From contig NZ_JASNFN010000002.1 in NCBI RefSeq assembly GCF_030731085.1, forward strand, positions 1 to 64,000: a stretch of 64,000 bases of DNA, written 5' to 3'. Positions 45,203 to 53,829 of the stretch are shown one piece after another. Each line of letters opens with the position of its first letter. The first letter of the stretch is position 1. The stretch comes from Blastococcus carthaginiensis (GTDB lineage: Bacteria > Actinomycetota > Actinomycetes > Mycobacteriales > Geodermatophilaceae). The position numbers were made by a program, and so were the translations under genes. The notes under the pieces were generated by a model that searched no databases, was not told where the DNA came from, and saw nothing but the letters and a program-made list of their open reading frames with translations.

Positions 45203-46965
45203 GGTTCCTCCCGCCCGTCCCGCTGCCACTGCTGCAGGTCCGGGCGCAGCGCCGCCGCCACGGCGGGTAGGTCCGATGCCGCGTAGACCCCGTTGAAGTC
45301 GCGCAGCGGCGCCAGGACGGGGTCGGCGACGGCGTCGACGACCTCGACGAGAGGCGGCCGCCCCGTGAGGTCCTCGTGGGCCCGGGTCAGGAGGTCGAGC
45401 ACGTCGGCGCGGGTGAAGCCGCCGAGGTACTCGACCACCAGGCCGGGGGGCCCGGCGACGGCCGCGGCCGAGGCGGTGGCGAATTCCTCCCCCGGCAGGG
45501 CGAGGGTCTCGAAACCGGCGACCACCAGCCGCAGGTGGGGCTTGCGCAGCGCCGCGGCGACGAAGCCCTCCAGCAACAGCCGGGCCGGCTCGGGGACCAC
45601 GACCGACGGCGTGTCGAAGAAGAACCACACCGTGCGCCCCGCCGCCGCGGCCGCCGCCTCCACCGCTGCGGCCAGCAGCCGGGCCCGGTCCCGCGCCGCG
45701 GCCTCGGGAGAGGCCAGCCCCACCTCCAGGCCCGGTGAGGGCGGGAGGTCCGCGAGCGGCAGGCCCGTTCCCGCGACCCGGCCTCGGATGTCCTCGACGA
45801 GGTCCCTGACCAGCTCGTCGAAGGAGACCCGGACGATGACCTGGCCGGCACCCCGGCGGGCCAGCAGCCCACCCAGGAGGTGGTGGGAGAAGTTGAGCCC
45901 CGTCGTCCCGCCCGTCGTCTCGCGCCGCTTGACCCGCACGCCGCGGACCCGGCTCCGCTCGTCACCGGCCGCCGCGACGGCATGGACGAAGACGTCGCGG
46001 CCGATGACGAGCGCGCCGGTCGCGGTGCCGTCCAGCGACCACAGCGACCGGGGCGCCACGTCGTCCTCGACGAGGGGCCGCAGGTCCGCGGCGAACCGGG
46101 ACAGCGGGACCAGCCGTCCCTTGCCGTTCCACCTGCCCTGGTGGACCCCGGCGAGCTCCAGGTGGCTGTCGAAGCACGCCCCACCGGACGACCCCTGCGC
46201 GGTCGTGATGTCGTGCCGCCACCGGGCGGTGACGTTGCGGATCTTGTGCAGGTACCCCCAGCCGAAGCCCCGGTCCTCGCCATCGGGGAAGTGGACGAGC
46301 ACGAGCCTGGTCCGCGACGCGGTCCTGGAGACGGGCTCGGGCAGCTCGGCACGGCCCAGGTGCGCCGCCGCCGGCCGGCGCATGACGAGGACGGCGACGT
46401 CATTGCGGCCATCGACGTCGGCGTCCGCCCGCGGAGCCTGACCGGTGTACTCGGCGTCGCCGCAGAACGACTCGAAGCGCAGCGGGAGCGCCACCTCCTC
46501 GACGGTCGAGTCGGCGAGGACGACGTGGATGCGAGGCGCCGGCTCCTGCGGCCGCCCCGGCGGCTGCACCGCGACGACGTGCCACGCCGTGAGCACCAGG
46601 CTCGGCCCGATGAGGCACCCGGTGCCCGCGACGGCGCCGTTCACCAGGACCCGGCAGCGGAAGGCCTTGGCGCGGGATCCGAAGAGCACCAGCCGCTCGG
46701 GATCCACGTGGTCGGCCGCCGGCTGCGGCGCGCCGACGGGGACGCCGCGGGCCTGCAGGGCCCCGACGAAGGCGTCGAGCAGGTCGCGGTGGGCGAGCTG
46801 CTCGATCCAGAGCTGCTCGAGGGTGCCGCCCACCACGGGCAGCGCGGCGACCAGGCTGTCCACCGTCAACGGCGCCAGCCAGCCCGCCTGCACCGCCGCG
46901 AGCGCCCCCGCCGCCTCCAGGGGGTGGTCCCGGATGGCGGCCGCGAGCTCCGCCTCGTCGGACAC
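45199..46965 (-). CDS. Trypsin-like peptidase with N-terminal helical domain
   Basis: A 588-residue protein. The first 80 residues (EAELAAAIRDHPLEAAGAL ... LWIEQLAHRDLLDAFV) are helical and look like a death-fold/effector-associated-type interaction domain, but I cannot assign the class. The trypsin domain has His129 (VLTAWHVV), Asp189 (GRNDVAVLVM) and Ser260 (AQGSSGGACF). The C-terminal half is alpha/beta-rich and unassigned (VIVRVSFDELVRDLVEDI, TVWFFFDTPSVVV). GTG start with GGGGAG upstream. It overlaps the NTPase gene by 4 nt. Confidence 0.8.
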   Translation of the reverse strand: MSDEAELAAAIRDHPLEAAGALAAVQAGWLAPLTVDSLVAALPVVGGTLEQLWIEQLAHRDLLDAFVGALQARGVPVGAPQPAADHVDPERLVLFGSRAKAFRCRVLVNGAVAGTGCLIGPSLVLTAWHVVAVQPPGRPQEPAPRIHVVLADSTVEEVALPLRFESFCGDAEYTGQAPRADADVDGRNDVAVLVMRRPAAAHLGRAELPEPVSRTASRTRLVLVHFPDGEDRGFGWGYLHKIRNVTARWRHDITTAQGSSGGACFDSHLELAGVHQGRWNGKGRLVPLSRFAADLRPLVEDDVAPRSLWSLDGTATGALVIGRDVFVHAVAAAGDERSRVRGVRVKRRETTGGTTGLNFSHHLLGGLLARRGAGQVIVRVSFDELVRDLVEDIRGRVAGTGLPLADLPPSPGLEVGLASPEAAARDRARLLAAAVEAAAAAAGRTVWFFFDTPSVVVPEPARLLLEGFVAAALRKPHLRLVVAGFETLALPGEEFATASAAAVAGPPGLVVEYLGGFTRADVLDLLTRAHEDLTGRPPLVEVVDAVADPVLAPLRDFNGVYAASDLPAVAAALRPDLQQWQRDGREEP

Positions 46966-46979
46966 GTCGGCTCCCCGGA

Positions 46980-47888
46980 TCAGGAGAGGAGGGAGGTGAT
47001 CGCGCTGCGCACGGGGCCGGTCCGGAGGTACTCGCGGATGCCGTGGTGGTTGTCGCTGCCGTTCACCACGAGGAAGTCGCTGGTGCGGTCGGCGGGGGCG
47101 TACTCCGGCCGGATCGTCCGGTCGAGCGCGACCAGGTCGCGTCCGTCGGCGACGTTGCGCCACGCGGTCACCCCGGCCGGGACCGCCAGCGGTGTGGTGA
47201 CGAGATCCTGGATCTCGGTGATCCCCAGCGGTGAGCCGACCGTGACGAAGAGCGGCACCTCGCACTCGGTCCCCAGCTCCCGCAGGACGTCGTAGGCGAT
47301 GATCGAACCCAGGCTGTGCGCGACCACCACGGCGGGGCCGTCGATCTGCTGCAGCGTGGCCCGCAGCCGGTCACGCATCGCCTCCCCAGCCCCGCCGAAG
47401 AAGTAGGCGTAGACGTCGGTGAACGTGCGCTTCACCAGGAGACGGAAGGTGGCGACCCGCGCCCCGCGTGGCAGCGGCAGGACCTCCTCGTCGGAGCGCT
47501 CCCCCTGCACCACGGCATCGGCCACGTAGGCCATCTCCCGCAGCCACGGGTCGAGGGCGGCGCCCGGCACGGGCTTGCCGGCGGACCCGCTGCCACCGGG
47601 AGCCGGCGTCTCGACCAGGACCTCCGCGTGCGCCTCCATGACGGCCTCGACGACGAGCTCGGCGGGGCGCAGCTCGGCATCGCCGGGGGACTCCTCCCCG
47701 CCGACCAGCTCCAGCTCGTCGACGCGCGGAGCCGGCAGCGGCGCCGGGTACCGGAGGTCGGCCCAGTACGCCACCCGGGATCGCTTTCCGGCCGGGCGGT
47801 CGAAGAGGGCCTCGTCCCAGATCCGCTTCAGGGACACCTCGTCCGGCTTGTTGCCGTTGCCGTGCACGTAGACCACGGTCGGTTCCAC
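46980..47888 (-). CDS. Alpha/beta-hydrolase (lipase/esterase-like)
   Basis: A 302-residue protein with an oxyanion-hole VHGNG (8-12) at the start, a nucleophile elbow VAHSLGSI with Ser192, and a His pair (SDNHHGIREY, about 281-282) as likely catalytic base; Asp251 is a candidate acid. An acidic, Gly/Pro-rich insertion (about 60-110) is unusual. Substrate unknown; membrane lipid or acyl-ester attack would suit a conflict effector. GTG start. It lies 51 nt after the subtilase and 14 nt before the trypsin-like gene. Confidence 0.75.
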   Translation of the reverse strand: MEPTVVYVHGNGNKPDEVSLKRIWDEALFDRPAGKRSRVAYWADLRYPAPLPAPRVDELELVGGEESPGDAELRPAELVVEAVMEAHAEVLVETPAPGGSGSAGKPVPGAALDPWLREMAYVADAVVQGERSDEEVLPLPRGARVATFRLLVKRTFTDVYAYFFGGAGEAMRDRLRATLQQIDGPAVVVAHSLGSIIAYDVLRELGTECEVPLFVTVGSPLGITEIQDLVTTPLAVPAGVTAWRNVADGRDLVALDRTIRPEYAPADRTSDFLVVNGSDNHHGIREYLRTGPVRSAITSLLS

Positions 47889-47939
47889 TGCTACCGCCTC
47901 TGCATTCCGAGAGGGATGGGTTCCCCTGCCGGTGCCCGG

Positions 47940-49127
47940 TCAGGGAGCCTGGACGAGCCCGGCTCCCCGGTCGGCCACGTCGACGTCGGACGCGATGCCC
48001 TCGGTCGTGGCCGTCGCCAGGAGCCTGGCCGTCACCGGGAGCGCCGACAGCGGGACCGGGAGGGCCGCGACGTCCTCCCACCAGAGCGCCGCCACGCCCG
48101 CCACGTGGGGCGTCGCCATGCTCGTGCCGCTCAGCGTGGCGAGGCCCCCGCCCGCCTTGGCCGAGCGGACCATGACGCCCGGCCCGCTGATCTGCGGGAA
48201 GGTGTTGGAGAACGGCGCGACCCGCAGCCCGTCCGCGGACTCGCCCAGGGCGCCGACGGAGATCACGCCCTCGGCCGCGGCAGGGATCGAGACCGCGATC
48301 TCGTGCTCGGGGTTCTCGTGGCGCTTGCTCTCGTTGCCCGCCGCGGCCACCAGGAGGGTTCCCGGGCCGAAGGCCTGCCGGCTCCTGACCACGCCCATCA
48401 GCGCGTCGAACATCCGCAGGTTCGCGCGGTACGCCTCGAGGGCCAGCGACGTGGCCAGGTCCGCCGGCCAGCCGCGTGCCACCAGCTGCTCGACCAGGCC
48501 GGGGAAGTCGAATCCCAGGGACATCGAGATGACGTGCGCGCCGCCGTCGACGGCCCACTGGATGCCGCGGAAGATCATGTCGGAGTCGCCGGAGCCGTCG
48601 TCCCCGAGCACCTTGCCGATCAGGGCGGTGGGGACGCCGGGGGCCACGCCGATGCGCACGCCGTCCACGTCGCGGCCGAGGATCGTGCCGGCGCAGTGGG
48701 TTCCGTGCCCGTCCTTGTCGCCGTCGCCGCTGCCCGAGAAGTCCCGCTGCACGATGTGGACACCCGAGAAGGCGGGGTGGGTGGCGTCGATGCCGGTGTC
48801 GAGGACGGCGACGGTGACACCCGCCCCGGTCCGCGTCGACCGGTCGGCACCCACCGCCGTGACCCCCCAGGTCGCCGATCCCCCTGCCCGTGGCTCGTCG
48901 CCCTCGACGTCGACGGGCCGGATGAGCCGGGTGGGCATGATGGGCGCGATCGCCCGTACCTCCGGATCGCGGGCGAGCGCCCGGACCTCGGACTTCTCGA
49001 GCCGCTCCACGTCGATCCGGAGCCCGGCTGTGCCGAGTCCGGGCGCCTCCGGCCCCTCCGTCGTCCCGCCGTAGGGCTCCCCCGTCCGCGCCGCGGCGAG
49101 GTCACGCAGCACCGTGTACGTAGGCAT
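47940..49127 (-). CDS. S8-family subtilisin-like serine peptidase
   Basis: A 395-residue protease. Catalytic Asp110 (AVLDTGID), His141 (DGHGTHCAG), Asn265 (AAAGNES) and Ser336 (SGTSMATPH) are all present. Residues about 35-75 look like an I9-type propeptide (VRALARDPEVRAIAP). No signal peptide is seen, so an intracellular protease is likely. It is the first gene of the five-gene operon and follows a GAAGGA site. Site D of the GTGACGC repeat is 77 nt upstream. It may activate downstream trypsin-like zymogens; that is inference. Confidence 0.88.
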   Translation of the reverse strand: MPTYTVLRDLAAARTGEPYGGTTEGPEAPGLGTAGLRIDVERLEKSEVRALARDPEVRAIAPIMPTRLIRPVDVEGDEPRAGGSATWGVTAVGADRSTRTGAGVTVAVLDTGIDATHPAFSGVHIVQRDFSGSGDGDKDGHGTHCAGTILGRDVDGVRIGVAPGVPTALIGKVLGDDGSGDSDMIFRGIQWAVDGGAHVISMSLGFDFPGLVEQLVARGWPADLATSLALEAYRANLRMFDALMGVVRSRQAFGPGTLLVAAAGNESKRHENPEHEIAVSIPAAAEGVISVGALGESADGLRVAPFSNTFPQISGPGVMVRSAKAGGGLATLSGTSMATPHVAGVAALWWEDVAALPVPLSALPVTARLLATATTEGIASDVDVADRGAGLVQAP

Positions 49128-49203
49128 CGCTGTCCTTCCGTCCGCTGCCGGCCCCGGCGGTCGTGCCGGTGGCCCGGTCGATGGTCGGCAGGATCGCGTA
49201 GCG

Positions 49204-49222
49204 GCGTCACCGCGCCGTCACC
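49204..49222 (-). promoter_or_regulatory. GTGACGC tandem repeat, site D (faces the subtilase operon)
   Basis: Read on the minus strand: GGTGACGG-CGC-GGTGACGC, again two octamers 11 bp apart, ending 76 nt before the subtilase ATG. A TACGCGATC lies about 3 nt downstream of the repeat, where a -10 could sit. It links this operon to the eCIS operons (sites A-C). Confidence 0.6.
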
Positions 49223-49362
49223 ACTGGCCGGCGGTGGTGGCCCGCGGGGACCGACGGGCGGACGTGCGCCACCAGCGCTGACCGCCCGCGGAGAATCGCA
49301 CACCGGTCCCGGAGGGCCTCATCACGGAAGTGGACGGCGAGGTCCGGGCCCCGCCGCACGTG

Positions 49363-49620
49363 TCACTCCGTCGTCGCCCCACCACCGACGAAGCCATCCA
49401 GCCACTCACCGACCGCATGCACGAGCTCGGAGGGTGAGGACGCGAGGGCCACGGTGCGGTCGTCCTCCGACTCGTCCCGCCCGACCGCGGTCACGCGGGC
49501 CCGGAACTGATCCGTGCCGTCCTCGAGCCAGACCCGGACGAGGAGCGCAGCGCTTCGGTCGTCGGGCAGGGCATCCTCCGCATGATCGGCCACCCAGCCT
49601 CGGGCTGCGCGGATGTGCAC
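49363..49620 (-). CDS. Small conserved protein (AALLVRVWLEDG family), copy 2
   Basis: An 85-residue protein from a GTG at 49620 with GAAGGA 6 nt upstream. Core AALLVRVWLEDGTDQFRARV, then VALASSPSELVHAVGEWLDGF, is a paralogue of 37702-38001. It is 235 bp upstream of the subtilase in the same direction. Function unknown. A family pair, one beside a SARP and one beside the protease operon, hints at a shared function in the regulon. Confidence 0.7.
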   Translation of the reverse strand: MHIRAARGWVADHAEDALPDDRSAALLVRVWLEDGTDQFRARVTAVGRDESEDDRTVALASSPSELVHAVGEWLDGFVGGGATTE

Positions 49621-49769
49621 GGGCGTCCTTCGCCGTGACCGAGGATGTTCCTGCTGATCGGTGACGATGCGTAAGTGCGCTCCCCCGACCGGATGACCTC
49701 GGTGACACGCCCGGGTGAAGGTCGGAGCGCCATCCAGAGGGTCGGCGGAGGCTTTCCGACCGCGGGGTC

Positions 49770-50678
49770 TCACGAGCGCGTCGTCAGCCCCCGCCGCAGC
49801 TCGTCCATGGCCTGCGAGAGGCCCACCCGTGGCGCCCAGCCCCACCGCCGCGCGCGGTCGGCGACCAGCTGCCCGGTCCAGACCGGCTCGTCGGTCCACG
49901 CGGGCGCGGTGCCCAGCGCGTCGGTCACCGTGCCGAGGTAGTCCCGCCATGTCGCCGGCTCGCCCGTGACGACGACCGGGGTCGTGCTCCCGGCGACGGG
50001 GCCCCGCTCGGGGTCGCCGGCGGTCGGGACGGCCCCGGTGGCGACGTCCGCGATGAACGCCGCGAGGTCGTCGACGTGCACCCACGCCCAGGTCTGCGCC
50101 GGGTTCGCCCGGTTCTCGCCGTTGCGGATCTGCTGCGGTCGCAGCGTGTTCCACACCGACGTCTCGCCGGGGCCCAGGATCGCCGGCGGGCGGACCAGCA
50201 CCGTCGTGAGCCCGCCGACCTGCGCCAGCGCGGCGTCGGTGGCGTTCTTGGTGTCGGGGTAGGCGCCGCTGCCCTCGAGCAGGAGGGCGCCGTCCTCGGC
50301 GACGTCACCCACGCCGGCCGCGCGGTCGTAGACCCCGGCCGTCGACACGTGCACCAGCCGGGCGACGCCGGCGTCCCGGGCGGCCCGGGCGATCGCCGGG
50401 GTGCCCTCGACGCCCACCCGGTGCTGCACCTCCCGGGGCGAGCCCATCGGGTGGACGGTCGTCACGACCGCGTCAGCGCCGTCGGTGACCTCGCGGGCGA
50501 AGCCCTCGTCGGCGAAGTCGCCGACGTGCTCGGTCACGCCGTCGAGCGCGGGCGCGCTGCCGGCGCGGCGGACGACGGCGCGCACCCGCGCCGACCGCTC
50601 GACGAGCGCCCGGCACACCGCGGTGCCCACCAGCCCGTTCGCACCGGTCACCACGACGACGGGAGAGGAGGAGGCCAT
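49770..50678 (-). CDS. NAD(P)-dependent epimerase/dehydratase family protein
   Basis: A 302-residue Rossmann protein of the extended SDR type. The nucleotide-binding motif TGANGLVGTAVCRAL is at the N-terminus, HVSTAGVYD matches the catalytic Ser region, and YPDTK is a YxxxK-like pair. The ATG at 50678 begins the Rossmann strand; a GTG nine bases upstream is also open. Probable oxidoreductase or nucleotide-sugar-type enzyme; substrate unknown. Confidence 0.8.
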   Translation of the reverse strand: MASSSPVVVVTGANGLVGTAVCRALVERSARVRAVVRRAGSAPALDGVTEHVGDFADEGFAREVTDGADAVVTTVHPMGSPREVQHRVGVEGTPAIARAARDAGVARLVHVSTAGVYDRAAGVGDVAEDGALLLEGSGAYPDTKNATDAALAQVGGLTTVLVRPPAILGPGETSVWNTLRPQQIRNGENRANPAQTWAWVHVDDLAAFIADVATGAVPTAGDPERGPVAGSTTPVVVTGEPATWRDYLGTVTDALGTAPAWTDEPVWTGQLVADRARRWGWAPRVGLSQAMDELRRGLTTRS

Positions 50679-50762
50679 GCCGCCCACCCTGCCAGCGACC
50701 GCACGACGGCGCCCCCGGGCTGGACAAGGTCCGGCACCGCGGCACGGGCCGCTGCCGGAGGG

Positions 50763-51792
50763 CTACGGACGCAGGAACGCCTTGATCGCCCGCCGCTCGT
50801 CCATGGCGCGGTAGCCGTCGGCCACCCGGTCCAGGGCAGGTCGAGGTCGAACACCCGTCCCGGATCGATGTCGCCCCGGAACGTCCGCTCGATCAGGTCG
50901 GGCAGGAACCGGCGCACCGGAGCCGGCCCGCCGTGCAGCCGCACCACGGTGGAGAACAGCTGCCGGCCGGTGAGGCTCACCCCGTGCGGTACGCCGACGA
51001 AACCCACTCCCCCGCCCGCCCGGGTGGAACGGACCGCCTGCCCCATGGCCTCGTCCGTGCCCACGCACTCCAGGACGGCGTCCGCGCCCACCCCCTCGGT
51101 CAGGTCCCGGACGCGCTCCACCGCCTCGTCCCCGCGCTCGGGGACGACGTCGGTGGCGCCGAACTCCCGGGCAAGCTCCTGCCGTGGCCGGTGGCGGCTC
51201 ATCGCGATGATCCGCTCGGCGCCCAGCTGCCGTGCCGACAGCACCCCGAGCAGGCCGACGGCGCCGTCCCCGACGACGGCGACGGTCATCCCGGGCCGCA
51301 CGCCCGCCGCGACCGCGGCGAACCACCCGGTGCCCATCACGTCGGAGAGGGTCAGCAGGCTCGGCAGGAGCTCGGGGCCGGGCCGGTCGGCGGTCGGCGG
51401 TCGGCGGTCGGCACCAGGGTGCCGTCGGCGTGCGGCACCCGCAGCAGTTCTGCCTGCGCGCCCTGGATGCCCCCCCGGTGGGCGCAGGCGCTCTGGTACC
51501 CGGCCCGGCAGTGCGGGCAGGTGCCGTCCGAGGCGATGAAGGAGCGGATGACGAACTGGCCCGGCCGGAGCGAGGTGACCTCGGAGCCGACGTCCTCCAC
51601 CACGCCGCAGTACTCGTGCCCGATCGGGAACGGCCCGGTCACCTCGTTGATGCCCCGGTAGGGCCAGAGGTCCGATCCGCAGACGCAGGTCGCCGACACG
51701 CGGATGATCGCGTCCGTCGGCTCGACGATCGAGGGATCGTCGAGGTCCTCGATGCGGACGTCACCGGGGGCGTGCAGCACAGCTCCGCGCAC
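50763..51792 (-). pseudogene. Zinc-dependent alcohol dehydrogenase, two frameshifts
   Basis: A Zn-ADH family gene. From the GTG at 51792 (GAGAGGAGA upstream) the first part reads IGHEYCGVVEDVGSEV and CPHCRAGYQSACAHR. The frame is lost in a run of four CGGTCGG heptamers (51384-51411). The next part continues in another frame with DVMGTGWFAAVAAGV and AVVGDGAVGLLGV. A second shift near 50836, where one C seems to be missing from a CCCC run, moves the end DRVADGYRAMDERRAIKAF to another frame. Frame is restored at the first site by adding one heptamer or removing two. Phase variation, pseudogene or sequencing error are all possible. Confidence 0.8.
51384..51411. repeat. Tandem heptamer CGGTCGG x4 inside the broken ADH gene
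   Basis: Four direct copies of CGGTCGG with no interruption. Copy-number change by slipped-strand mispairing alters the reading frame of the alcohol dehydrogenase gene. Confidence 0.85.
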
Positions 51793-51914
51793 GGGGCGGT
51801 CTCCTCTCGGTCGGTCGTCCCGCGACCGGGTTGCCGGCCACGGTGAGCCGGAGCGGGTCGTCCGCCGGGGTGTATCCAGGCGGTGGCCGCCCTACCCCCG
51901 CGCCGCTCGAGCGG

Positions 51915-52952
51915 TCAGCGGGAGGGGTCGACCATGGTCATCCCCGCCACGCTCGCCCGGTCGAAGGCGGGCAGCAGTTCCGCCGCCTCCTCGAGCCCGA
52001 TGGTGCGCTCCACCAGCAGCCCGGGTCGCAGCGCGCCCTGCTCGATGAGGGCCAGCATGCCCGGGTAGTCGGCCGCGGCCATCCCGTGGCTGCCGAGGAG
52101 GTCCAGTTCCCAGCCGATCACCCGGTCCATGGGGATGCGCGGGTGCCCGTCGACCGGCGGCAGCAGCCCGATCTGCACGTGGCGCCCCCGCCGCCGGAGG
52201 CTGAGGATGCTGTCGGCGCAGGTCTGCTCGCTCCCCACGCCGTCGACGGCGACGTCGCTGCCGCCACCGGTCAGCTCGCCGACGGCGGCCGGGACGTCGG
52301 CGCCGTCGGCGAGCAGCGTGTGCTCCGCACCGAGCGCGGCCGCGGCGGCGAGGGCCGCGGGGTTGCGGTCGACCGCCACGACCCGGCAGCCCATGGCGCC
52401 GGCGATCATCACCGTGCTCAGCCCCACGCCGCCGGCGTCCACCACGGTCACCCACTCCCCCTCGGCGACCCGTGCGCGGCCGACCAGGGCGCGGTAGGCC
52501 GTGGCGAACCGGCAGCCGAGCGCGGCCGCGGTCGCGAAGTCGACCCGCGCCGGGATCGCCACCAGGTTGGTGTCGGCGCCGTGCAGGGCGACGTGCTCGG
52601 CGAACGAGCCCCAGTGCGTGAAGCCGGGCTGCTGCTGGTCGGGGCAGACCTGGGCCTCCCCCGCCCGGCACCAGCGGCACCGGCCGCAGCCGCAGACGAA
52701 CGGGACGGTGACCCGGTCACCCACCTGCCAGCGGGCGACACCCGCACCGACCTCGGCGACCACCCCGGCGAGCTCGTGCCCGGGCACGTGCGGGAAGGCG
52801 ATGTCGTCGTGCCCCGCCCAGGCGTGCCAGTCGCTGCGGCACATCCCGGTGGCCATGACGCGCACCACCACGCCGCCCGCGGGGGCCGGAGGCGCGGCCA
52901 CCTCCCGCACCTCGGGCCTGGCTCGGACGGCATCGACGACGAGGGCGCGCAC
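51915..52952 (-). CDS. Zinc-dependent alcohol dehydrogenase (medium-chain)
   Basis: A 345-residue MDR protein. The catalytic zinc ligands lie in GMCRSDWHAW and PGHELAGVVAEVG; the structural zinc Cys cluster is CGCGRCRWCRAGEAQVC. The NAD-binding Rossmann has VDAGGVGLSTV. It is followed upstream by nothing in the same direction, with the intact reading ending near 52952. Probably an aldehyde/alcohol oxidoreductase; specificity not determinable. It is not a duplicate of the broken ADH next to it; the two differ clearly. Confidence 0.87.
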   Translation of the reverse strand: MRALVVDAVRARPEVREVAAPPAPAGGVVVRVMATGMCRSDWHAWAGHDDIAFPHVPGHELAGVVAEVGAGVARWQVGDRVTVPFVCGCGRCRWCRAGEAQVCPDQQQPGFTHWGSFAEHVALHGADTNLVAIPARVDFATAAALGCRFATAYRALVGRARVAEGEWVTVVDAGGVGLSTVMIAGAMGCRVVAVDRNPAALAAAAALGAEHTLLADGADVPAAVGELTGGGSDVAVDGVGSEQTCADSILSLRRRGRHVQIGLLPPVDGHPRIPMDRVIGWELDLLGSHGMAAADYPGMLALIEQGALRPGLLVERTIGLEEAAELLPAFDRASVAGMTMVDPSR

Positions 52953-53118
52953 GCCGCCATGCTGTCAGCCGTCGGTCTTCCCGCCGGGCGGGGCCCGGCC
53001 CCAGGTGATGGGGCGCGTGCCCGAGCCGTCCCGGGCCGGAGTGTCCTGGCGGGGAACCCACGGGCGGCCTGGGAGCGTTCCCCAGGGAACCGGCACACCG
53101 CCCTGCACGAGGAGCCCC

Positions 53119-53829
53119 ATGACCACCCTGCCGCCGACCGGCCTCGCCGTCGCCCTCGACCTGGGCGACCTGGGCGACGACGGCGCGCTGACCTGGCTGA
53201 CGTCGCTCGACCCCACGGTCCTCGCCGTCCTCGGTGGCGCGCTGCTGATCGTCCTGCTGATCACCGCGCTCGCCGGGTGGCTGGTGCTGCGGCGCGTGCG
53301 GCGCAGCCCGCTGGTGGCCCGGAGCCGGGAGCTCGCCTCCCGCGGGCGGGACCTGGGGCTCCAGGGTGCGACGGCCGTGGCGGCTCGGCACCTCCCGCCG
53401 GGCCACCGGCGCTCCGCGGCGGAGCTGCAGCTCGAGGTCGCCCGCGCCCGCGACCGCCTGCGCCACCACGTGGCCACCGCCCGGGCCGCCGGCGCCCACC
53501 TGGGTGAGATCCCGGAGCTGCTGCCGTCGCTGGATGCCGAGGGCGCCCGGCTGGAGCAGCGCCTCCGGCAGCGCGCCCTGGCCGCCGACCCGGCCGACCG
53601 GGCCGACCCCGGGCCCGAGGCCCGCGACTACCTCGCGACGGTCGCCGATGTCTGCGACGCGGTGCTGGAGGCGGAGCGGGCTGTCTCGGCAGGCGCCCGC
53701 CCGGTCACCGGGGTCGCCGACGCGGTCGCCGCCCTCCGCGCGCACACGTCGGCCTACCAGGAGCTCACCGCGCCGCCGGCCGCACCTCCGCTCCCGTCCC
53801 CCGCACCGGAGAACCACGACCGACGCTGA
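53119..53829 (+). CDS. Hypothetical protein with one TM helix and coiled coil
   Basis: A 236-residue protein. A membrane helix at about 33-55 (VLAVLGGALLIVLLITALAG) precedes a basic helical stretch and a coiled-coil-like region (AAELQLEVARARDRLRHHV). No domain is recognised. The ATG at 53119 follows GAGGAG. Its last 65 bp overlap the end of the MFS transporter gene on the other strand. Confidence 0.72.
   Translation: MTTLPPTGLAVALDLGDLGDDGALTWLTSLDPTVLAVLGGALLIVLLITALAGWLVLRRVRRSPLVARSRELASRGRDLGLQGATAVAARHLPPGHRRSAAELQLEVARARDRLRHHVATARAAGAHLGEIPELLPSLDAEGARLEQRLRQRALAADPADRADPGPEARDYLATVADVCDAVLEAERAVSAGARPVTGVADAVAALRAHTSAYQELTAPPAAPPLPSPAPENHDRR

Noticed and set aside
50648..51340. Second half of the broken alcohol dehydrogenase as an independent gene
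   Set aside because: Its text continues the preceding frame as one Zn-ADH protein; no own start site or ribosome-binding site fits.
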